A stretch of 17,919 bases of DNA. Source: CAJBLF01 sp964495825 (lineage in GTDB: Bacteria; Patescibacteriota; Gracilibacteria; Absconditabacterales; Absconditicoccaceae). Below, in pieces: positions 8,846 through 16,538 of this stretch (position 1 is its first letter; each line of letters opens with the position of its first letter). A model generated the notes under the pieces. It was not told the origin of the DNA, made no database searches, and saw only the letters and a list, made by a program, of their open reading frames with translations. A program made the position numbers and the translations under genes. The stretch spans positions 1 to 17,919 of the forward strand of contig CAZBWI010000002.1 of NCBI GenBank assembly GCA_964495825.1. The letters are read 5' to 3'.

Positions 8846-9313
8846 ATGGGAACCTGAGTAGGTGTTGTGTTGGATAAATCATCATGGAGCTTTTCTTCGC
8901 TTTTCAATGTCAGCGGTGTTGCACTTCGGATAAATATTATTGCGATATTCTTTATTTTCCTTCGAGTAATTGCTATCATCTGGACAACGAGGGATATTAT
9001 CAATAGGACTAATAGTTTCAGTTTACAGGTGATTAGTATTCTCCTGGTTACTTTTTTGACGCCTTTGGTAGGATTACCGATCTATCATCTTATCAGACCA
9101 ATATATTATAAGAAAGATAGGATACCTTGGAGAGAAGCATGTGCTTCCAATCTTATTTCTTGCTACAATTGTCATACCTTAAATCCTAAGGAATATCTCT
9201 GTTGTATCGCCTGTGGTGAAAAACTCAAAGTGAAATGCAAAGAATGTTGAAATAGTTATTCACATTCTTTTGCGTATTGCAATATCTGCGGTGCACCAAA
9301 TATAGACGTATAA
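8846..9313 (+). CDS. Membrane protein with C-terminal double zinc ribbon
   Basis: The 155-aa frame starts at ATG 8846 (MGTGVGVVLDKSSW) and ends in TAA; glycines at 8855 and 9248 are TGA. Two hydrophobic segments lie at about residues 30-47 (INIIAIFFIFLRVIAIIW) and 60-85 (LQVISILLVTFLTPLVGLPI); the second pair resembles PLDc_N-type membrane hairpins. The C-terminus carries four CxxC knuckles: CYNC, CIAC, CKEC and CNIC, typical of a double zinc ribbon (DZR), so it probably binds two Zn ions on the cytoplasmic side. The function is unknown; such proteins are often annotated only as zinc-ribbon proteins. It is 96 nt downstream of rel and 133 nt upstream of the PilX-like gene. The GTG at 8867 is a shorter alternative start. 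Confidence 0.82.
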
Positions 9314-9446
9314 AAACTAATTGATAATTAATAATGAATAATATTGGTATTGTCTTGTTATTACCTATTGTAATATATTGTAGTCCATCATTCAATTGTT
9401 CCTACATCATTCATTGTTAATCATTCATCATTCATCAAACAAATTT

Positions 9447-10565
9447 ATGTTTCTTGTATTTACTCTTGTTCTTTTAATCGTCGCTATAGGAATATTAGTT
9501 AGTGTGTATTCTGTTTTTTTCCCTTTTATGCAGAATCTATGAACTGTACAAAATTATCATATGGCATATTATGGAGCTGTTTCTGCTGTGGAGAGAGCAG
9601 AGCTTTGATTGAGATACAGATCGCCGTGATTTGTCTGATCTTGAGGATTTCTTGGATCTACTTGATTTGGTCCGTTGAGCGATTATACACCAGACCTTTT
9701 GCCAGGGTATAATAGGGGATTTGTCCGAAATATTGATTCGAGAACGACCAGGATTCCTTCACCTGGCATGGGAACTACCGATCCGATGTTTTCCGATCCC
9801 AATGATGATAGTAATGATTACAATGCATTGTGATATACGTATTTAGAGACATTGGTGCTCGAATATGATGATACAACAAATCCTGAGGTATATTATTCTT
9901 GATGACTCCATCTTTCTTCTTTTTCTGCTGGTGAGATTACTGGTATTTTCAGGCTTCCACCAAAAATTCATACGATATTTTGAAATACTCCATGATTGCT
10001 TTGTGATAGCTATGTCGGCAATAATTGTGATCCTGATGGTGATGGTATCTTTGATGATATTGCTGTTTCACGATCCATAGAAGGATTGTACAATGGCAAC
10101 GGATTCAAAATTTTCCCTACGGTTTCTATCTTCTATTACAGTGGGATGCAGATCGATGAACCGAATGACAATGCAATCAGGGAATCTATCATCAACAATA
10201 CAGGTATGCTTGCATTCACTACTTCATTTACTCCAGTAGCTCCACATGGTTCACATCTTACCAAACATACGGTGGTTGGTCAGGATTCGGATCTCATAGA
10301 ATGACAACCTTTTAGCCAGATATTTCAATCACCAACGTTTTTTTCCTGACTCCGTCTTTTATTTGGTGCAGCTAATCTTTTTCGTACATTCACTGGTGCT
10401 ATTTATCCATATCTCGAATATCAATTTACTTTTCCACAAGAAGTTGCTGATAGATTTTATACTGTAGAAGGTAATGGTCGCGCAGGTGAATACGATGTCC
10501 ATATTGTATTAAAAAAACCGACTGTCCAATGAACAGTTGGTGGAGATTTTACGGTTATTTTCTAA
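9447..10565 (+). CDS. Large PilX-like surface protein with N-terminal membrane anchor
   Basis: The 372-aa frame ends in TAA and contains fourteen Gly-TGAs, six of them between 9540 and 9663, so the standard code would destroy it. Residues 1-28 (MFLVFTLVLLIVAIGILVSV and on) form one hydrophobic helix. The following NYHMAYYGAVSAVERAELGL resembles the A-x-x-A-x-x-A-ERAL helix of PilX/minor-pilin N-termini, though no prepilin cleavage Gly precedes it. The ectodomain is rich in Gly, Ser, Asp and aromatic residues and has an acidic DPDGDGIFDD loop like calcium-binding loops of secreted proteins. The C-terminus ends in short beta-like stretches (YDVHIVLKKPTVQGTV). It is probably an outer-face or pilus-tip component. 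Direction matches the pseudopilin and rel, and it is followed by a hairpin terminator. Confidence 0.8.
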
Positions 10566-10644
10566 ATTCTTTCTATTAGGACCATTATCTGTGTCAGAAT
10601 TCGGATCATATGAACTAAGACACTCACTTAAATAGCTTTTATAT

Positions 10645-10687
10645 AACATAGCATGTTTTATGTTATTTTTGTGCTATGTTGTTTTTT
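10645..10687 (+). terminator. Rho-independent terminator of the PilX-like gene
   Basis: AACATAGCA (10645-10653) pairs with TGCTATGTT (10672-10680), followed by GTTTTTT. The loop is long (18 nt) and contains a second partial pairing (AACAT/ATGTT). It sits between convergent genes. It would work in the plus direction; on the minus strand xerC ends at 10691, just before it, and there the tract is less T-rich. Confidence 0.6.
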
Positions 10688-10690
10688 GTC

Positions 10691-11659
10691 TTATCTTTCC
10701 AATAAATCGTGTACTTTTTGCAAGTGTTTATCATCTACGTGTGTATATATTTGCGTAGTCGTAATTGATGCATGACCTAATAATGTCTGTACTGCTCTGA
10801 TGTCGGCTCATTTCTTGATCAGCGTCGTAGCGAAACTATGTCTCAGCGTATGCGGTGTCACTTTCTTATTAATTCAAGCTAAAGCTGCATATTTTCTCAC
10901 TATTTCTTCGATGCTATTTCTACTGAGATGTTCTCAAAATCCATTCCTGGAAACACTGATGAATAGATAAGGACTTGTATCGTTTCTCAGGTCCAAATAT
11001 TTCCTCAATGCATCGATAGCAGATTTGGTTGCGAAGACGGAGCGGAGTTTGGATCATTTTCCGACAACCGAAAATTGGTTAGAATCCAATTTGATATCTT
11101 TTTTTTGGAGGTTGATCAATTCAGAAACTCTTAATCATGTTCCATACAAAAATTGCAGGATTGCGAAGTCCCTTGCTTGTTTGAGTGCTCATTTCCCGTA
11201 TTCTAACGGTGCAGCGAGAATCCTTCCTATTTCTTTGTCGTCGAGATAGTTCACTTCCCTTGGCGGTGTTTTCGCTAATTCCAGCTTGTCCGGACTGATG
11301 CAATCGATATCATTTTTTAAGACGAACCTTAGAAATGCTCTGATTGCTACGATATGATAATTTATCGTCTTTACATTCAAACCATTTTTGTGTAACGCCA
11401 TCCTATAGTCAAGAAGCTGCATGCGATTTATTTTCGAAATATCTATATCGCCGACAAATTCGAGAAATCTATTGAGTCGTAGATAGTAATTTTCCATTGT
11501 TTTGGGGCTAACATTCCTTTCGTATTTCAGATAATACATAAATTTCTCGAGCAATGCCGAGATTGTGGTTGATGAACCTTTATTTTTGAAAAAAGATTTA
11601 TTCGGTTGCGAACGGATTGACTTCTGCTGATGGTGCTTGTTCTTCTGTTGGATTTGCAT
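10691..11659 (-). CDS. xerC: XerC/D-type tyrosine recombinase
   Basis: The product (about 322 aa from this start) has the N-terminal SAM-like core-binding domain (ISALLEKFMYYLKYERNVSP onward) and the C-terminal catalytic domain. All active residues are visible: Arg in YGTGLRVSEL, Lys in VVGKGSKLRSV, His and Arg in TPHTLRHSFATTL, His in LLGHASITTTQ, and the nucleophile Tyr in QIYTHV. It resolves chromosome dimers at dif, or may act on another site. Six glycines are TGA (11189, 11135, 11054, 10934, 10874, 10808). The start is uncertain. ATG 11659 or 11686 gives a Gln/Lys-rich leader and overlaps the upstream gene by 62 or 89 nt, while TTG 11554 avoids overlap but cuts the first helix. Cotranscription with the 493-aa gene is likely. 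Confidence 0.92.
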
Positions 11660-13079
11660 CAATGGTGGTAGGTTTAGATGAAACATCAATACCTGAATAT
11701 GTTGTACTCTCAGTTCCTAAAATTTTCTGTAATTGTTCGATATATTTATCAAATTGTGCAAAGTATCAATCGAGATTATTTATTTCTTCACCGTTTGCAA
11801 TCTTTGTTAGAAAATCTGTCGCTTTTTTGGAGATATAGAGTCCGTATTTGATGACGGTGTTGTTGTTGATAGCTTTCCCTTGTTCCACAAGTTGGTTTCC
11901 TTGGTTTACATAATCTGTGAGTTTGCTAATAGGAGTTTTTTCTTGTGAAGGTGTTGTGATTTCTGTATCTAGGGTATTTAATTCTCAGAAATTAGCATTT
12001 GTCGTGTCTGTTGTTCTTGTTATTACTTCTTCTGATCCTGTCATTACTTCTTCTGACCCTGTCATTATTTCAGTCGTTCCTGTTATCTCTTCTGTGCTCA
12101 TATCTCCAGTCACTTCTTCGCTGGCATGCATCTGTATAGTATTGTTTTTTCTGAACATATTTGCAAATTCTATTGGATACATGGTTTGTAGAATAAAATA
12201 GGTCGTGAATCCGAGCGCTACAAATAACATTACAAACAGTAATGTTTTGACACCAGTAGTTTTTTTGCCTGGTATTGTTACTTGAGTTACCGCCTGAATA
12301 GGAACTGTACTTGTCGGTGTCGGAATAGTGAATGCTGGTGGTACCATACTATTTGTAGGTCATAGGTTTCAGGTTTCAGGGTGTTCAGCTGCCATATTAG
12401 GTATGAGCTGTTGTGGTTCTGTTTTTTGTTCGATGATTGCTCAAGTTTCTGGAGTTTTTGTTTCAAATTCACTTTCATTTCCCTTTTTATCCATCGGAAT
12501 TTCGGTTGGTGATGGTGGAGGAGTACCGAGCATTGCGTCCAGGTCGAATGTTTTTGGTGCTTCAACTGATGTTGGTGTTGTCTCTATTTTTGCTTCTTCT
12601 GCTAATCCTCATGCACTTTCATGTCTTTCTAGTTCATTGATGATAACGGTATCTTTTTGAAGCGTGTCTGAAGGGTAATCCTCTTTTTTTTCTGTGGAAA
12701 TTTCTACTATGGTGCTTGATGGCTTTCCTTCTTGTATAGGTGCCTCTTCTGGCTGTTTTTCTTCTGCAAGAACTGCTTCGGGTTGTTTCTCTTCCGCTTC
12801 CGGTGCTTTGATTTCCATTTTTGTCATAGGTTCAAGCGGTTCTGAAACAACTGGAGTCTCTGCTATAGGAGTGGGTGTAGTTTCCATATTCTTTTGATCT
12901 TCTTTTTTGAGCCGATCGTCGTTTTTCTTCATTTCCGGTAAATTGATATCCAAATCGAGATTGGATTCCGATTGTGTATTGGCTGGTTCGGTAACAGGAG
13001 CTTCTGCTTTCGGAGCTTCTGCTAGATTTATCTGGAGATCATCTGTTATTGGTGTTACTGGTGTTGTTGAGTCTGCCAT
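11598..13079 (-). CDS. Acidic Pro/Glu-rich single-pass membrane protein, unknown function
   Basis: The frame is 493 aa and ends in TAA; six glycines are TGA (12609, 12441, 12369, 12360, 11985, 11766). Residues 1 to about 270 are low complexity, rich in Pro, Glu, Ala, Thr and Lys (for example KAPEAEEKQPEAVLAEEKQP), and probably disordered. A basic stretch, PGKKTTGVK, precedes one transmembrane helix (about 277-298, TLLFVMLFVALGFTTYFIL). By the positive-inside rule the long N-terminus is cytoplasmic. A Thr/Ser/Glu-rich repeat segment follows (EEVMTGSEEV). A helical C-terminal domain of roughly 110 aa (YVNQGNQLVEQGKAINNNTV onward) would be outside. The layout is like TonB- or FtsN-like envelope-spanning proteins turned around, but I see no sequence family. 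Its 3' end overlaps the likely start of xerC. Confidence 0.82.
12022..12084. repeat. 21-nt in-frame tandem repeat coding for a Glu-Glu-Val-(Met/Ile)-Thr-Gly-Ser-type motif
   Basis: Two nearly identical 21-nt units (12022-12042 and 12043-12063, one mismatch) and a degenerate third (12064-12084) lie in the 493-aa gene. They encode seven-residue repeats just outside the membrane helix. In-frame repeats of this kind can change copy number and so the length of an extracellular stalk. Confidence 0.75.
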
Positions 13080-13193
13080 ATCATTAGTTTAAAGTTTAAA
13101 TTTTAAAGCTTAAAGCCTCTTTTTATTTTTTTTTTGTTTTTTTGGCTTGGAGCTTTGATATACATCAATTATATTCGTATTTGTGATTTTTGC

Positions 13194-13218
13194 CAAAAAA
13201 GGGCGTGTTTATCGCCCT
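13194..13218 (-). terminator. Rho-independent terminator after comF
   Basis: On the minus strand AGGGCG (13218-13213) pairs with CGCCCT (13205-13200) across a 7-nt loop and runs into six T residues. It begins 25 nt after the comF stop. It separates comF from the downstream 493-aa gene, which therefore needs its own promoter in 13080-13190. Confidence 0.8.
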
Positions 13219-13242
13219 ATTTCCTTGACTTTTTATATAAAA

Positions 13243-14004
13243 TTATCCTATATGTCTACCGAGAACTGCTCATCGGACTTTTATCTTCGGATACTGAAAT
13301 TTTATCAGTTTTGCTAATTCGTTTATTGTTGAGCCGGTTGTGGTGATATCATCTACTATAAGCACCGTTTCGTTTCATTGTAACTGTATGTTTTTTACTA
13401 AAGCAAACGCATTCTTCAGATTTTTTAATCTCCCTTCTCTGGGTAAACTTGCTTGTGTTTTTGTGTGTTTTTTCTTTTTGGCTATTTTTATTCGTGGTAT
13501 TCCGGTGATTTTACTCAATTTTTTTGCTAATATTTTTGACTGATTGTATCCTTTGACGAAATATTCTCTGTATCGATGACTTGGAATTCGACTAATCAGT
13601 GACATGGAATATGATACATGGTCATATTTTTTCTGTTCTTTGTTCCTTGTCTCTAATCCTGGATTCCTAACTATTTTTTGTTGAAATGATTGATTCGCTT
13701 GTAAGGCAATAGCCAGCCTCTCGACTAAGAATCCGCTAATGTCTTTTTTGTGAAAATATTTCATTTTGATAATGAGCTTTTTGAGTAATTCATCATAAAC
13801 AAATGGAATGATGATTCCTTCCAGAAAATTATTTTTTTCTGATTTGCAATTTATGCATACCTGATAATCTTTGGAAAACCTGTGACAGATCGGACAGATT
13901 TCCGGATGCGGTTGCAACTTTTTTTTGCAAGTTTTACACAAATATGCGCCTGGTTCGGAACAGATTACGCATTGTCTGGGAAAGATGAAGTTGATGATAT
14001 TCAT
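13243..14004 (-). CDS. comF: ComF family phosphoribosyltransferase-like competence protein
   Basis: The 253-aa product starts with a zinc-finger region of paired cysteines: CVIC (12-15), CKTC (23-26), CPIC (37-40) and CINC (50-53). A type I phosphoribosyltransferase domain follows, with the basic segment VKGYNQSKILAKKLS and the PRPP-binding loop ETVLIVDDITTTGSTIN. Family knowledge: ComF is needed for natural transformation, handling incoming single-stranded DNA, though related proteins may act in purine salvage. Two glycines are TGA (13375 just before the PRPP loop, and 13270), so the standard code would remove the binding loop. The ATG at 14002-14004 gives MNIINFIFPRQC, the usual family start. 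It is a single-gene unit between two minus-strand terminators. An insertion-like Lys-rich stretch (RNPGLETRNKEQKK) sits mid-protein. Confidence 0.92.
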
Positions 14005-14058
14005 GCTGGTATTCTATATTAGTCATTGTAGAAAAAAACTGACAAAGTCAGGACAAAT

Positions 14059-14084
14059 AAAAAAAGGGAAGCTCACAGTTCCCC
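14059..14084 (-). terminator. Rho-independent terminator after the 229-aa gene
   Basis: On the minus strand GGGGAA (about 14084-14079) pairs with TTCCC (14070-14066) and is followed by seven T residues (14065-14059). It lies 26 nt after the TAG of the 229-aa gene and upstream of comF. Confidence 0.8.
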
Positions 14085-14109
14085 GTTTCATATGTTCTAG
14101 TCTAAACAC

Positions 14110-14799
14110 CTATTTTTTGATAATGGCTTCGATTGCTGCGAATCCCATCTCTTCCTTGTCGTTGATTAGAATATAAAGTTCGTCGCCTGCTTTTCCCTTG
14201 AAAAATGTTACTGCAGCTTGGTTGAGGAAATAATTTTTTCCATCATCCGTGATTGCGATAAATTTGTTGTCATCAGTTTTGGAAAGTATCGCTCTTACGT
14301 GTTTTCTTTCTACAGGTTGTATCAGTTTGTAGATAAATTTTCCGTCTTCGAGTATTTTGAGTTTGAGATGATCTCAAGGAACTAATTTTGTTTTACTTGA
14401 ATAGTTTAATGGTACTGGGTACTTTTTCTGGTCTGCACCGATCATGAAATATCCATCGAATTTACCTTCTACTACTTGATCGTTCTCTTCTGAGTAGCTC
14501 TTGAGTTCTGGAACATCTGCTTGGTCTTGTTTGATTTCTATACTTTCTGGATTTTCAGGATCGAATTTTGCGAGCTGATTTAATGTCAGTTTTATTCTTT
14601 TCATGTCATTCTCTATATTTCCCAACATATTCTGAACGAACTGTACCATCTGTTGATGTTTCTGCATCATCTCATCTTTGTTTGTTTTCTTGGGTGCTGT
14701 AGCTTTTGCTGATGTTGCTGGTTTAGTAGTGGTTTCCGCTTTGGCTACTGATTTAGTTGTTTTTGGCTCTACTTTAGTTGTTGTTTTCGTTTCTGCCAT
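14110..14799 (-). CDS. Conserved CPR-type protein with Lys/Ala/Thr tail and tandem beta domains
   Basis: The 229-aa frame ends in TAG; the only Gly-TGA is at 14374. Residues 1-42 are almost entirely Lys, Thr, Ala, Pro and Glu (TTTKPATSAKATAPKKTNK), resembling histone H1-like or nucleic-acid-binding tails. A helical segment (about 43-80) follows. Two similar beta-rich units come next: GYFMIGADQKKYPVPLNYSS with KTKLVPGDHLKLKI, and KFIAITDDGKNYFLNQAAVT with FFKGKAGDELYIL. From memory, proteins with the NYASKSKLVEGD-like core occur widely in CPR genomes and are sometimes labelled ribosomal L7/L12-like; I cannot confirm that here and would not transfer the name. A cytosolic nucleic-acid- or ribosome-associated role is an inference. 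It has its own promoter and terminator, so it is monocistronic. Confidence 0.8.
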
Positions 14800-14847
14800 T
14801 TTTGTTTTTGTGTAATAAAATAAAAAGTTTTTGTTTCTTATGTATTT

Positions 14848-14875
14848 ATTATATAGGTTTTATAAAAATATGCAA
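14848..14875 (-). promoter_or_regulatory. Putative sigma-70 promoter of the 229-aa gene
   Basis: On the minus strand TTGCAT (14875-14870) and a perfect TATAAT (14853-14848) are separated by 16 nt. The -10 lies about 48 nt upstream of the ATG at 14799. This is the best -10 match seen in the window. Confidence 0.6.
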
Positions 14876-15040
14876 ATTTTTGTTTGGTCGATATGATTAG
14901 AAATGTTTTGCATCTGAAGAATATGTATTTTTTTTTGGAGAATGTTTTTTTCTTGTTTTTCTACATCAAATATACATATATATATATACTATCTTTATTA
15001 TTTTTATTATTATCTTTTAAACTGTAAACACAAATATCAC

Positions 15041-15958
15041 ATGAAAAGATTATTGCCCATATTCGCTTTTGTATTCCTTCTATTCGGTATCACGAAAGCT
15101 GCTACGGGTGATCTGTGGGATTGGATGGATAATCTCAATAATGATATACCATTTGGTTATACCATCAACCAGAAGATTTCTATTGATCAGATTACTCCAG
15201 ACAAAGTTGTGATAAAAACACCTGTGATTCAAGATGATCTTGGTAATAAGATCAAAAAATATACTGTCATGTTTTCTCCATATCCATTATCTCAGATTTT
15301 GGAAAATGCTACATTGCTTGATCAATCCAAAGAAAAAACTTTTGAGTTTACGAATCCAGGAAATGAGGTCACTATGGAACTTAATGCTTCTACAGATGGC
15401 ATTAATCCTTCAAATGTTTATTATCTGTCTATCATACCAAAAGATGATAATGGTATTCTTTGAGAAATTTCCAACGAAATCCGATTTAAGCTTGCAACAC
15501 AAATGTATGGCGAAGGAACTTCTACAGGAGAAAACACTTCTTTCCATACAGCTCCATGAGCAGATATGAGTTTAGCTAATGTTACTCATACTATCTCTAA
15601 TAATAAAGCTACCTTGAGATGGACTGCTGTTGATGGTTCTGATAAGATTGATATTTTTCTTTGGAATCCTACTAGTACTGTCTTTGAAAGACTTGCGAGT
15701 GTAAATATGGCTGATGAGCAATATACTTTTACATTGACGAGAAATGGTGAATATATCGTCAATTTTGTTCCAAATAATTGATGAAAGGAGTATCGTTATA
15801 CTTTTGTTGCTAATGGTATTACCTCCACTACCTCTACGACTACGCCTATCATTAGTAACAATATCCCTGCTACTTGACCTCAAGAGAATATGCTCATTAT
15901 TTTTGCTATAACTGTGGTAGTATATTTTGTCTATAGAAAAGTAAAAGCTAAACACTAA
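15041..15958 (+). CDS. Secreted two-domain protein with sortase-type IPATG cell-wall sorting signal
   Basis: The 305-aa frame starts with a Sec signal peptide (MKRLLPIFAFVFLLFGITKA, likely cleaved after residue 20). Two beta-rich domains follow, at about 40-145 and 175-265; the second (ISNNKATLRWTAVDGSDKID) looks like a fibronectin type III domain. A Thr/Ser linker (TSTTSTTTPIISNN) comes next, then IPATG (275-279), a hydrophobic helix (MLIIFAITVVVYFVY) and a basic tail RKVKAKH. This is the layout of an LPxTG-class sorting signal. The Gly of IPATG is TGA at 15875, so the signal is invisible under the standard code. Other Gly-TGAs are at 15461, 15557 and 15779/15782. It is probably surface displayed, perhaps by a class C/D/E-type sortase encoded elsewhere; alternatively the tail is a plain C-terminal anchor. 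The ATG at 15041 is preceded by a very AT-rich leader with an (AT)n run near 14980. Confidence 0.86.
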
Positions 15959-15975
15959 TATAAAATATATTATAC

Positions 15976-16003
15976 AAAAAGCCTGTTGATTTGGGCTTTT
16001 TTT
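15976..16003. terminator. Bidirectional terminator between convergent genes
   Basis: AAAAAGCC (15976-15983) pairs with GGGCTTTTTTT (15993-16003). The A-run on one side and T-run on the other let it act for the IPATG gene on the plus strand and for the tilS operon on the minus strand. Confidence 0.75.
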
Positions 16004-16013
16004 ATATATTCTG

Positions 16014-16526
16014 TTACCAGAATAACTTGTAGATGCCTGCGGTGATAAGCGTGGTGAATCGTCCTATGATCTCCATGAATGCTTTTGCTCATCATTTTCT
16101 TTTGGTTTGTTTGGCGATAGTTTTTCGTTGATCATCTGCTACTATTTTTTGTCATAATTTCTGCTCGATGGATATTATTTCTTCCTTGATTGCTTTCGCA
16201 TTCGCTAGATAGCTCTCGTGTTCGCTTTTCATTACCACTTGGATTCATTTGCTGCTTTGTGCTATTGGATTCCTGTATTGCGCTTTGGCAACTTGGTATC
16301 GGATGGTATCATACAAGAAGATGAGATTCTCGTGGATTTTTTTGTAGTTTCTGATGAGTCTGCGATGTATAAAGAACATTCCTACTATGAGTACTATATA
16401 TCACATTATTACTAATAATAACATTTCCGCTTTTGGTTCTGTTCGTCAGCTGACGTTCGCCATGATATGAACGACTTTCGTCCGGAAAGTATTTAGGCTT
16501 GCAAGTATGTTATTCTGTGTTTCCAT
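16014..16526 (-). CDS. Single-pass membrane protein with helical cytoplasmic region, unknown function
   Basis: The 170-aa frame ends in TAA and has six Gly-TGAs (16446, 16401, 16245, 16152 and the adjacent pair 16092/16089), so no long frame is visible under the standard code. Residues 1-32 are polar. One membrane helix follows (about 34-52, AEMLLLVIMGYIVLIVGMFF), then a positively charged helical stretch (HRRLIRNYKKIHENL). A long charged, probably coiled-coil region (KEEIISIEQKLGQKI) and a basic KQTKRKGGAK come next. The end is a short amphipathic C-terminus (FTTLITAGIYKLFW). The TM-then-coiled-coil layout recalls LemA-like proteins, but I see no LemA motif. It starts 12 nt after the tilS stop and shares its operon and terminator. 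Confidence 0.75.
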
Positions 16527-16538
16527 TTTTTTTGATAA

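Noticed and set aside
9314..9446. Possible small RNA or gene between the zinc-ribbon and PilX-like genes
   Set aside because: Only AT-rich sequence with scattered ATCATTCAT-like words; no frame, cloverleaf or strong hairpin seen.
12328..12660. Plus-strand open frame rich in Ser/Gly/Val
   Set aside because: Antisense shadow of the Pro/Glu-rich low-complexity part of the 493-aa gene.
14975..15020. Transmembrane N-terminal extension from a start at 14942 for the 305-aa gene
   Set aside because: The stretch is AT-dinucleotide and T-rich low-complexity DNA; the ATG at 15041 begins a normal signal peptide.
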